Translations under genes and position numbers: made by a program
Source of the DNA: an uncultured Clostridia bacterium
GTDB lineage: Bacteria; Bacillota; Clostridia; TANB77; CAG-465
DNA length: 52,253 nucleotides
Assembly (NCBI GenBank): GCA_944386345.1
Contig: CALXAR010000006.1
Coordinates: forward strand, 1-52,253
Reading direction: 5' to 3'
Notes under the pieces: generated by a model
Told to the model about the DNA's origin: nothing
Database searches by the model: none
Seen by the model: only the letters and a program-made list of their open reading frames with translations
Shown: in pieces, positions 45,387 through 52,253 of the stretch
How the letters are laid out: each line of letters begins with the position of its first letter
Position numbering within the stretch: the stretch's first letter is position 1

Positions 45387-45815
45387 TTAGTCTTCAACGA
45401 CGATCCCCATTGATCTTGCTGTACCTTTTATCATAGATACTGCAGAATCTAGTGATGATGCGTTAAGATCTCTCATTTTTGTATTTGCAATTTCTTCAAC
45501 TTGAGCTCTAGTAACTTTTGCTACTTTATCTCTATGAGGTCTTGCTGAACCTTTATCGATTTTAGCAGCTTGTTTTAATAGAACTGCAGCTGGTGGAGTT
45601 TTTAAAACATATTCAAATGTTTTATCAGCATAAACTGTTAATACCACTGGGAATATCATTCCGGCGTCTTTTGCAGTTTTTTCATTAAAATCCTTACAAA
45701 ATTGCATTATATTTATTCCAGTTGGTCCAAGTGCAGGTCCTACTGGTGGTGCTGGGTTAGCTTTACCAGCTTGAATTTGTAATTTTACAACATGTGTTAC
45801 TTTCTTCTCTGCCAT
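45387..45815 (-). CDS. rplK: Ribosomal protein L11
   Basis: 142 residues from the ATG at 45815; AAGGGGGTG is eight bases upstream, and an adjacent in-frame ATG at 45818 is also possible. A longer version starting at 45836 would contain the ribosome binding site. Motifs [20 protein letters not shown] and GTARSMGI are diagnostic. L11 binds the GTPase-associated centre of 23S rRNA and is needed for RelA-type responses. Confidence 0.96.
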   Translation of the reverse strand: MAEKKVTHVVKLQIQAGKANPAPPVGPALGPTGINIMQFCKDFNEKTAKDAGMIFPVVLTVYADKTFEYVLKTPPAAVLLKQAAKIDKGSARPHRDKVAKVTRAQVEEIANTKMRDLNASSLDSAVSMIKGTARSMGIVVED

Positions 45816-45879
45816 CATTTTCACCCCCTTAAGCATAGGTTTTATATAAAATATTTAAATATACTTTATAACTAGTTAA

Positions 45880-46413
45880 TTAAATTTTTTGAATTTGGTT
45901 AAATTCCAAATCAACTGTTGTTTCTCTTCCAAACATGGATACTTTTACTTTTACTCTCTTCTTATCTTTGAAGATTTCTTCGATAACAGCTGGATAGTTG
46001 TAGAAAGGTTCTGTTGTTATTCTAACACTGTCTCCAACTTCAAAATCTAAGTTTATTATATCTTCTATTCCAAGAGATTGCATATCCTTTTCTGTAAGCG
46101 GTAAAGGCTTATCTCCAACGCCTACAAAGTTGAAAACACCTTTTATGTTTTTTACAACATACCATGTTTCATCAGTCATTATCATTTTTACAAGAACATA
46201 TCCAGGGAATACTTTCTTTATAGAAGACTTCTGTTTTCCGTCTTTTATTTCAATCTCTTCTTCCATAGGAATTATTATTTCTTGTATCTTATCTTGTATG
46301 CCTTTATTTTCAACAATTTTTTCTAGAGTTGCTTTTACTTTATTCTCATAACCAGAATAAGTGTATACAACATACCAACGTGCTGATGAATCTGTACCTA
46401 AATCATTCTCCAC
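45880..46413 (-). CDS. nusG: Transcription termination/antitermination protein NusG
   Basis: 177 residues from the GTG at 46413, nine bases after AAGGAG; a TTG three codons upstream abuts that site and cannot be used. NGN domain (ARWYVVYTYSGYENKVKATLE, residues about 11-31; VFPGYVLVKMIM) and C-terminal KOW domain (GDSVRITTEPFYNYPAVIEEI). NusG binds RNA polymerase and couples transcription to S10/Rho. It follows secE in the standard order. Confidence 0.95.
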   Translation of the reverse strand: MENDLGTDSSARWYVVYTYSGYENKVKATLEKIVENKGIQDKIQEIIIPMEEEIEIKDGKQKSSIKKVFPGYVLVKMIMTDETWYVVKNIKGVFNFVGVGDKPLPLTEKDMQSLGIEDIINLDFEVGDSVRITTEPFYNYPAVIEEIFKDKKRVKVKVSMFGRETTVDLEFNQIQKI

Positions 46414-46465
46414 AACATTCAACTCCTTCTCTTAAAATTATCTTTATAAATAAAAGAACTTTATA

Positions 46466-46663
46466 TTAGCCTACTTTTGTTTGTATGAAATTCCAGATTT
46501 TTGTATCTCCATACTCTAATAACATATCAAGACCTAATATTATAACTGCAAATACAACTACTAATAAAATAACCATAGTTGTACTTTTAACAAGTTGTTC
46601 TTTTGTTGGCCATACTACTTTTTTTAGTTCGCTTTTAACGCCTTTTATAAATCCCTTTGCCAT
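46466..46663 (-). CDS. secE: Preprotein translocase subunit SecE
   Basis: 65 residues, the short single-helix Gram-positive form. The amphipathic region VKSELKKVVWPTKEQLVKST is the family signature, followed by one membrane helix (TMVILLVVVFAVIILGLDMLL). SecE stabilises SecY in the translocon. AGAGGAGTGAATTTTC precedes the ATG. It lies between rpmG and nusG. Confidence 0.95.
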   Translation of the reverse strand: MAKGFIKGVKSELKKVVWPTKEQLVKSTTMVILLVVVFAVIILGLDMLLEYGDTKIWNFIQTKVG

Positions 46664-46678
46664 GAAAATTCACTCCTC

Positions 46679-46828
46679 TTATTTTGTTTCTTTGTGTACT
46701 GTATGTTTTCCACAGAATTTACAGAATTTTCTTTCTTCAATTCTATCAGGATTATTTCTTTTATTTTTTTGAGTTTCGTAGTTTCTTTGTTTACATTCTG
46801 TACATGCCATTGTTATATTTTCTCTCAT
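46679..46828 (-). CDS. rpmG: Ribosomal protein L33 (zinc-binding form)
   Basis: 49 residues. Opens [17 protein letters not shown] and has two CxxC pairs (CTEC and CKFC, residues 9-12 and 36-39), marking the zinc-bound C+ paralogue. [16 protein letters not shown] and KHTVHKETK are typical L33. GGAGGTG lies upstream. First gene of the secE-nusG-rplK cluster, as in many Firmicutes, with a strong promoter. Confidence 0.95.
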   Translation of the reverse strand: MRENITMACTECKQRNYETQKNKRNNPDRIEERKFCKFCGKHTVHKETK

Positions 46829-46872
46829 TTATAAATACACCTCCACGTTCTTTAACTCATGTATGCTTAGCT

Positions 46873-46901
46873 ATTTTATCATATTATGAACTTAAAGTCA
46901 A
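46873..46901 (-). promoter_or_regulatory. Promoter of the rpmG-secE-nusG-ribosomal operon
   Basis: Minus strand: TTGACT, a 17-base spacer ending TGA, TAAAAT. The extended -10 and strong -35 fit a highly expressed operon. Confidence 0.7.
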
Positions 46902-46995
46902 CAGAAAAGAACTATTTTTGCAAAAATCTATATAAAATTATGTAATTTGTTTTTTATATATTTTTAATAACATATTATATTTTTAATTTAAATTT

Positions 46996-47020
46996 AAAAA
47001 GGAGATTCTATAATCTCCTT
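46996..47020 (-). terminator. Terminator of the Nudix-ogg pair
   Basis: AAGGAGATT/AATCTCCTT with a four-base loop followed by a short T-run on the minus strand, 14 bases after the glycosylase stop. Confidence 0.65.
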
Positions 47021-47033
47021 AATAATTATATTA

Positions 47034-47879
47034 CTAAATCATATTTTCTCTTATGTTGTAAAACAAATGCTGTTGTATAATACCTGCGTCATTTCCAAAA
47101 TTATCACAAGCATATTTTAAAATCTCTTTTTTACTCACTTCTTTATCATTAAAATAAAGCTTTTTCATAACCCTTTCTACCCAAACATCAATTGGAAATA
47201 CTTCTTGTCTTTGGCAAGAAAAAAGCAATATACAGTCTGCTACTTTAGGTCCAATCCCCATTAAATTTAAAAGCTCTTTTCTTAAATCTTGCGTATCCAT
47301 TTCTTGCATTTTATCTAAATTAATCTCATTATTATTTATCTTTTTTACAGTACTATAAATATATTTATCTCTAAATCCTACTCCACAAGCTCTATAATCA
47401 TCAATAGTAACGTCTTTTAATTGCTCTGGTGTTGGAAACAAATAATATTTCTCTCCCTCAAATTCTATTTCTTTACCATATCTTTTTGATATTTCATTAA
47501 CAGACTTTGAAATTCTAGGAATATTATTATTAGCTGATATAATATATGAGACTATAGTCTCAAAAAAATCTTGCTTTAAGTGTCTCATTCCACTTGTATT
47601 TTTTAAAGCTTTTTCTACATACTTATCAACCTTTGATATTCTATCTTCAATTTGGGAATAATCTCTATTCAAATCAAAATACTCTTTTACTACACTCTCT
47701 AAATTATTCATATCATTACTTCTTACATATAAGGTATCTCCATCTTGCTTTATCTTTATCACTCTATCTTTAATAACGCCTATATAAAACTCATTCTGCT
47801 TTTTCCACCTAAAGCATTGACCACATTCAAGAGTATATTTTAAATTAAAATACTTAACTTTTATTTTAATTTCTTCCAT
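47034..47879 (-). CDS. ogg: 8-oxoguanine DNA glycosylase/AP lyase (OGG family)
   Basis: 281 residues. Removes 8-oxoguanine opposite C and nicks the abasic site. N-terminal OGG domain: ECGQCFRWKK (about 18-27). HhH-GPD domain: NLMGIGPKVADCILLFS near 206-222 with the catalytic Lys in GPKVADC, and FPIDVWVERVM near 229 with the catalytic Asp. The layout (OGG_N plus HhH-GPD) matches clostridial Ogg rather than MutM or MutY. It overlaps the Nudix gene by 14 bases, so the two are translated together, suggesting a paired role in handling oxidised guanine. Confidence 0.92.
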   Translation of the reverse strand: MEEIKIKVKYFNLKYTLECGQCFRWKKQNEFYIGVIKDRVIKIKQDGDTLYVRSNDMNNLESVVKEYFDLNRDYSQIEDRISKVDKYVEKALKNTSGMRHLKQDFFETIVSYIISANNNIPRISKSVNEISKRYGKEIEFEGEKYYLFPTPEQLKDVTIDDYRACGVGFRDKYIYSTVKKINNNEINLDKMQEMDTQDLRKELLNLMGIGPKVADCILLFSCQRQEVFPIDVWVERVMKKLYFNDKEVSKKEILKYACDNFGNDAGIIQQHLFYNIRENMI

Positions 47880-48324
47880 AAGATTTCCTCTCTTTATAAA
47901 AAATACTTTCTTTATATCTTTCTATAATATCTCTACTAGATTTACATAGATTCTTAGGCAATTTATCAATACTTGTCCACATATATGAGACGTGCTCACC
48001 AGTAGTACCAAGATCTACATTACCTTTAAAGTTGCGAGATAATAGACCAATTGTAGCATAGTGTGCATGCTCATTATAGTCATTTAAAAGACATATTACT
48101 TTTATATCCAATACATCTAAATTTGATTCTTGTTTTACTTTTCTTATTCCAGCCTCTTCAAATTCTTCTCCAAATCTTACTTTTCCTGCAGGTAAAGTAT
48201 ACTGTCCTTCATAATGCATATTGCTATCAGCAAGCTTTTCATCATCATTTCTTAGTAGCAACAATACTTCATCTTTATCATTTAAAAGAATTACTCCTAC
48301 TCCAATTCCAATTATTTTTTCCAT
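47866..48324 (-). CDS. Nudix-fold protein with a degenerate Nudix box
   Basis: 152 residues. The Nudix fold is clear, but in the box (47-69, canonical G-x5-E-x7-REUxEExGU) the sequence is GKVRFGEEFEEAG then IRKVKQESNL: Glu62 is Lys, Glu65 is Gln and Gly68 is Asn. Only Glu53 and Glu66 of the metal-binding set remain. Hydrolase activity is therefore doubtful or altered; other parts (LLLLRN, YTLPAGKV, YATIGLLSRNF) are well kept. Upstream AGAGGTG gives the start. Overlap with ogg suggests a MutT-like sanitising or sensing partner. Confidence 0.82.
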   Translation of the reverse strand: MEKIIGIGVGVILLNDKDEVLLLLRNDDEKLADSNMHYEGQYTLPAGKVRFGEEFEEAGIRKVKQESNLDVLDIKVICLLNDYNEHAHYATIGLLSRNFKGNVDLGTTGEHVSYMWTSIDKLPKNLCKSSRDIIERYKESIFYKERKSYGRN

Positions 48325-48456
48325 TTTACACCTCTAATTCTTTGCAAATTATATCATTTTTTACAAAATTAGACAATATATAATTTGTATTTATATAAAA
48401 CTACATATTATACAATTATATACATAATTATAGTAATATGTACAATTAAATTATAC

Positions 48457-48485
48457 TTTACAGAAATATTTTTTTATTGTATAAT
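48457..48485 (+). promoter_or_regulatory. Promoter of the acyltransferase gene
   Basis: TTTACA, a 17-base spacer, TATAAT, about 50 bases upstream of the ATG. Confidence 0.65.
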
Positions 48486-48536
48486 TAACTTACAAAGCTT
48501 ATATATTCATAAGTACTATTTATCAAGGGGGATATT

Positions 48537-49190
48537 ATGGGAAAAGCTTTAAAAGTAATAGGAAAATTTATAATAGGTAATATATATAGAGTTAAAGAAT
48601 ATAACAAGCCAGATTTATCTAATGGTTCATATATACTTTGTCCAAATCATGTAAGTGATGCTGATGGTCCTGTTATGTGGACTCATAACAACAACATTAG
48701 AATACTTGCAAAAAAAGAATGCTTTAAGCATAAATTTATGGCTATTTTTTTAAATATGATTGATGTAGTAAAAATTGATAGAGACAGACATAATGGTGTC
48801 GAGCTATTAGAAGCAATTGACTACTTTAAAGATGGGAAAAACAAATTATTTATGCTATTTCCACAAGGAACAATATCAGATTTAAATAAAAATAAATTAT
48901 CCAGAATAAAATCTGGAGCCTTCTTTATATCTGCAAAGACAAATGTACCAATCATACCAGTATTTTTAGAGCAACCTAGACTCTTTAGAAGAACTAGAGT
49001 TGTCTATGGTAGTCCAATGTATTTAAATGATGCAGTTGTAGATGACAAAGTAGATAAAAAAGTTTTAGAGAAGTATCGACTACAATGGCAACAAGAAGTA
49101 TTTAAACTACAAGATATGGCAACCAAATTTGAAAATAGACCTATTAGAAAATTAAAATTAAAACCTAAGCATCAAAATAACAACGAATAA
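48537..49190 (+). CDS. plsC: 1-acyl-glycerol-3-phosphate acyltransferase family protein (PlsC-like)
   Basis: 217 residues. Acylates lysophosphatidate or a similar acceptor at the membrane surface. Motif I is CPNHVSDADG (H-x4-D, about 38-43). Motif II RILAKKECFKH is typical. Motif III is FPQGTISD near 101, where the usual EGTR reads QGTI, so the acceptor-binding Glu and Arg are both replaced. VPIIPVFL is motif IV. AAGGGGGATATT precedes the ATG. The C-terminal tail is lysine-rich. The family is confident; the acceptor may differ from classical PlsC. Confidence 0.85.
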   Translation: MGKALKVIGKFIIGNIYRVKEYNKPDLSNGSYILCPNHVSDADGPVMWTHNNNIRILAKKECFKHKFMAIFLNMIDVVKIDRDRHNGVELLEAIDYFKDGKNKLFMLFPQGTISDLNKNKLSRIKSGAFFISAKTNVPIIPVFLEQPRLFRRTRVVYGSPMYLNDAVVDDKVDKKVLEKYRLQWQQEVFKLQDMATKFENRPIRKLKLKPKHQNNNE

Positions 49191-49221
49191 AAAGTCTTGA
49201 AAAAAATTCAAGACTTTTTTT
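49189..49221 (+). terminator. Terminator of plsC
   Basis: AGTCTTGAA/TTCAAGACT (49193-49201, 49207-49215) with an A-rich loop and a run of seven T. Confidence 0.8.
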
Positions 49222-49294
49222 ATGCTTTTTTTCACGTATAAAATAATCTATGTGCTCATATACTCAATTAGAACTTGTACAAAGGAGTGATTAT

Positions 49295-51949
49295 ATGTGG
49301 CATACACAGACTATTGATGAAGTAAAGCGAAAATTAAATACAAATATATACAATGGACTAAATACAAAAGAAATTTTAAAAAGAAGAAAAATATATGGAG
49401 AAAATAAACTTGCAGAAAAGAAAAAAGAATCAATTATCACAAAATTTATATCTCAGTTTAAAGATTTTATGATTATAATTTTACTACTAGCCTCTTTAAT
49501 TTCTGCCCTCGTATCATATATTGATGGCACAAATGATTATGCTGATTCTATAATTATAATCTCTATTGTAGTAATTAATGCAGTAATAGGTGTTATACAA
49601 GAAAGCAAAGCAGAAAAATCTTTAGAAGCGTTAAAAAAGCTCTCTTCTCCTACATCCACTGTAATTAGAGACTCAAGACTAATAACTATTGATAGCTCCC
49701 AATTAGTTCCAGGAGATATAATAGAACTGGAAGCTGGAAATTTTGTTCCTGCAGATTGTAGACTTATTGAAGCTTTTAATCTAAAAATTGAAGAATCTGC
49801 ACTAACTGGTGAAACTGTACCTATTTTAAAAGATGCAAATGTGACGCTAAGTAATAATATAGCTTTAGGAGATATGGTAAACATGGTATTTTCCACTACT
49901 ATAGTTACAAATGGGCATGCAAAAGCTATTGTAACTGAAACTGGAATGAATACAAAGGTAGGAAAAATTGCAAAAATGATAATAACTGATACATCTCCTC
50001 AAACGCCATTACAAAAAAAGCTTTCAAATATTGGAAAATCTCTAGGAATTATATGTATTATAATATGTATAGCTATTTTTCTAATAGGGTTAGTTAAAGG
50101 AATATCTTTAAAAGAAATGTTTATGACGTCAGTAGGCCTTGCTGTTGCGGCTATTCCAGAAGGACTCCCTGCAGTAGTCACTATAATGCTATCTATTGGC
50201 GTTACTAAAATAGCAAGAAACAATGCAATTATTAGGAAACTTCCTGCTGTTGAAACTCTTGGAAGTAGCTCAATAATATGCTCAGATAAAACTGGTACAC
50301 TAACTCAAAACAGGATGAACGTAGTAAGGATATTAAATTACAAAGATGATATTACTACAAAAATAAATTCTAGTGATTATAATTTTATATTAGAACTTGG
50401 CGCAATGTGTAATGACTGTAAAGTAAGTAACAAAAATGTAGTCGGTGAAGGTACAGAAGCTGCAATAGTAAATATCGCTTTAAAAAATGGCATAAATAAA
50501 AACACTTTATACGAAAAAATGAAGAGAATAAATGAGATACCATTTGACTCTGATAGAAAAATGATGACAACAATTCATAAAATCGGGGATAAATACAGAA
50601 TTATTACAAAGGGTGCACCAGACGTTATACTAAAAAAATGTAGTTATGTATATAGCAATGGCTCATCAAAAGCAATTGATTACAATACAAAAAACTATAT
50701 TGAGCAAAAAAATGAAAGCTTAGCAAATGAAGCTTTAAGAGTACTTGCAATTGCCTACAAAGATGTATCATCTCTTCCATATAATATATCATCAGAATCT
50801 ATAGAAAAAGATCTTATATTTGCAGGATTATTTGGTATGATAGATCCCCCTAGAGAAGGCGTAAAAGAATCGATCTTTATAGCAAAAAAAGCAGGCATAA
50901 AAACTGTAATGATAACAGGAGATCATATACTAACAGCAAAAGCTATTGCAAAAGAGCTTGGAATATATAAAGATGGAGATATTGCAATAACTGGATCAGA
51001 GCTTGACAATATACCAACTAAGAAATTTGAATCAGAAATAATGAAATACTCTGTTTTTGCACGAGTATCACCAGAACACAAAGTAAAAATTGTAAAAGCT
51101 TTTCAAAAAGATGGAAATGTAGTTGCTATGACTGGTGACGGAGTAAATGACGCTCCTGCATTAAAAAATGCTGACATAGGTGTAGCAATGGGAAAAAATG
51201 GTACAGATGTTGCTAAAAATGCCTCAGATATGATATTAACAGATGACAATTTTACAACTATTGTAAAAGCAGTAAAAGAAGGTAGACACATTTATGACAA
51301 TATAACTAAAGCGGTTCACTTCTTAATATCAACCAATATAGGTGAAATTGTAACTATATTTTTAGGATTAATTTTAGGACTCGATACTCCTCTACTTGCA
51401 ATTCACCTTCTATGGATAAATCTAGTAACAGACTCATTTCCTGCAATAGGACTTGGACTTGAACCAGAAGAAAAATATATAATGAATAGAAAGCCTAAAA
51501 ATCCTAAAAAAGGAATTTTTTCAGATGGGCTTTGGCATAAAATATTTTTTGAAGGATGTATGATTGGAATTTTAACTTTAATAGCTTTCTTTATAGGAGT
51601 AAAAAATTATAACTTAAATGTTGCAAGAACTATGGCCTTTATAACACTTGGTCTTACTGAACTTATACACAGTTTAAACATTAGAAGTAGTGATTCTCTA
51701 TTTAGTTCTAGTTTTCTAAAAAATAAGTTCTTGTTAATATCAATTTTATTTGGTGCTATAACTCAAATATCTATAACTCTTATTGAACCAATAGCTAATA
51801 TGTTTGAAGTTGTACCGCTTAATGTTTCTCAATGGATATATACAATACTTTTATCTATCTTTCCTATCTTTATTATGGAAATAAAAAAGAAATTATATGA
51901 AATGCGTCATGGAAAAGTAGTCTATAACTTTTATACAAAAAATGCATAA
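49295..51949 (+). CDS. P-type calcium-transporting ATPase
   Basis: 884 residues from the ATG at 49295 (AAAGGAGTGATTAT upstream); a frame open from 49250 lacks a site. Ten-helix P2A pump exporting Ca2+. Cation-N domain at 1-60; TGE in LTGETVP near 170; phosphorylated Asp331 in SDKTGTLT; KGAP in the N domain; hinge MTGDGVNDAPAL near 612. Membrane ligands resemble SERCA: PEGLP in TM4, STNIGEIV in TM5 (N and E) and NLVTDSFPA in TM6 (N, T, D). It is alone, ending at a bidirectional terminator. Confidence 0.93.
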   Translation: MWHTQTIDEVKRKLNTNIYNGLNTKEILKRRKIYGENKLAEKKKESIITKFISQFKDFMIIILLLASLISALVSYIDGTNDYADSIIIISIVVINAVIGVIQESKAEKSLEALKKLSSPTSTVIRDSRLITIDSSQLVPGDIIELEAGNFVPADCRLIEAFNLKIEESALTGETVPILKDANVTLSNNIALGDMVNMVFSTTIVTNGHAKAIVTETGMNTKVGKIAKMIITDTSPQTPLQKKLSNIGKSLGIICIIICIAIFLIGLVKGISLKEMFMTSVGLAVAAIPEGLPAVVTIMLSIGVTKIARNNAIIRKLPAVETLGSSSIICSDKTGTLTQNRMNVVRILNYKDDITTKINSSDYNFILELGAMCNDCKVSNKNVVGEGTEAAIVNIALKNGINKNTLYEKMKRINEIPFDSDRKMMTTIHKIGDKYRIITKGAPDVILKKCSYVYSNGSSKAIDYNTKNYIEQKNESLANEALRVLAIAYKDVSSLPYNISSESIEKDLIFAGLFGMIDPPREGVKESIFIAKKAGIKTVMITGDHILTAKAIAKELGIYKDGDIAITGSELDNIPTKKFESEIMKYSVFARVSPEHKVKIVKAFQKDGNVVAMTGDGVNDAPALKNADIGVAMGKNGTDVAKNASDMILTDDNFTTIVKAVKEGRHIYDNITKAVHFLISTNIGEIVTIFLGLILGLDTPLLAIHLLWINLVTDSFPAIGLGLEPEEKYIMNRKPKNPKKGIFSDGLWHKIFFEGCMIGILTLIAFFIGVKNYNLNVARTMAFITLGLTELIHSLNIRSSDSLFSSSFLKNKFLLISILFGAITQISITLIEPIANMFEVVPLNVSQWIYTILLSIFPIFIMEIKKKLYEMRHGKVVYNFYTKNA

Positions 51950-51976
51950 AAAAAACACCTTTTTAAGGTGTTTTTT
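51948..51976. terminator. Bidirectional terminator (P-ATPase / Nudix)
   Basis: AAAAAACACCTT/AAGGTGTTTTTT with a three-base loop between convergent genes. Confidence 0.85.
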
Positions 51977-52253
51977 AATCTCTCACTATAGTTGTACTAA
52001 AATTATCACTTGTTATTATTTTCTTTAATTCTACTGGTAAAATATTTACCCCATCTAATCTCTTTATATCAATAAACTCATACCAATTGCCTTGAGAATC
52101 ATAATTAATAAGTTTTTCTTTTCTTCTTTTTACTATTTCATCAGAATCGTCAAGCTTCATTTTATATATAAAATAAGGTTCATGATATTTTGTTCCATCT
52201 ATTGTAAAGAAATTCTCTATTATATGATGTAATTTTATATCCTTATTTTTAAA
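51975..52253 (-). CDS. Nudix hydrolase, C-terminal part (partial)
   Basis: The frame is open from the right window edge through 92 codons to the stop at 51975; the start and the Nudix box lie beyond the window. The sequence around HHIIENFFTIDGTKYHEPYF (given as 20 residues) and WYEFIDIKRLDGVNILPVELKKII matches the C-terminal half of Nudix hydrolases of the clostridial MutT-like group. An internal Met (52160) is unlikely to be the start because homology-like sequence continues before it. The substrate is unknown. Confidence 0.65.
   Translation of the reverse strand, partial: FKNKDIKLHHIIENFFTIDGTKYHEPYFIYKMKLDDSDEIVKRRKEKLINYDSQGNWYEFIDIKRLDGVNILPVELKKIITSDNFSTTIVRD

Overview
The window is very AT-rich, uses the standard code, and is packed with housekeeping genes carrying strong GGAGG-type ribosome binding sites and sigma-A promoters (TTGACA-17-TATAAT style). 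Gene content (CarD, DisA-RadA, AddA, PrsA-like foldase, MEP-type isoprenoid enzyme IspH, DUF378, a LonB-type protease, rpmG-secE-nusG-rplKAJL) points to a low-GC Gram-positive, most likely a member of class Clostridia, plausibly an uncultured gut lineage. This assignment is inference from gene content and composition. Nothing looks like a phage, integrative element, IS or CRISPR; the window reads as core chromosome.

Layout. 1-3561 (minus): start of an ABC-F ATPase (cut by the window edge), an MmcQ/YjbR-EVE-like fusion, then an rlmD - P-loop kinase - PPC-domain operon. 3562-4100: two tiny plus-strand genes for membrane peptides, one with 15 cysteines in 52 residues. 4100-9866 (minus): uvrA, a methyltransferase, a histidine phosphatase, mtgA and an unknown gene. 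9930-10531 (plus): a doubtful small membrane ORF and a DUF378 gene. 10557-17893 (minus): ligA-mfd-prsA-trmH/spoU operon. 18103-23334 (minus): pgsA, then addA-pgeF. 23467-25082 (plus): tsaE-tsaB-rimI for t6A and ribosomal protein acetylation. 25127-25798 (minus): an anchored extracytoplasmic protein. 25995-28406 (plus): LonB-type protease. 28474-32623 (minus): murE-like ligase with arginase, a PHP phosphoesterase, carD. 32725-35748 (minus): ispH-ispA-HD-uppS, the route to undecaprenyl diphosphate. 35827-36819: a secreted acidic protein. 37086-40954 (minus): DHH-like protein, small coiled coil, radA, disA. 41100-42477: flavodoxin and (plus) dedA. 42519-42870: tmRNA. 43038-43565: unknown helical protein. 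43601-46828 (minus): rpmG-secE-nusG-rplK-rplA-[L10 leader]-rplJ-rplL. 47034-48324 (minus): 8-oxoguanine glycosylase with a Nudix protein. 48537-51949 (plus): PlsC-like acyltransferase and a calcium-type P-ATPase. 51975-52253: end of another Nudix gene.

Themes. Genome maintenance is heavily represented (uvrA, mfd, ligA, addA, radA, disA, ogg, Nudix), as is envelope synthesis (mtgA, murE-like, uppS, pgsA, plsC, prsA). The two most interesting linkages are (i) a murE-like ligase whose amino-acid selectivity motif is not the diaminopimelate type and which sits directly upstream of an arginase, the enzyme that makes ornithine; and (ii) a protein with the layout of a DHH phosphoesterase but with the DHH motif changed to DGN, at the head of the radA-disA (c-di-AMP synthesis) cluster. 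Several short RNA/DNA structures also merit attention: a hairpin lying between the radA Shine-Dalgarno and its start codon, a hairpin touching the DUF378 ribosome binding site, and a terminator whose T-run is also part of the next -35 element.
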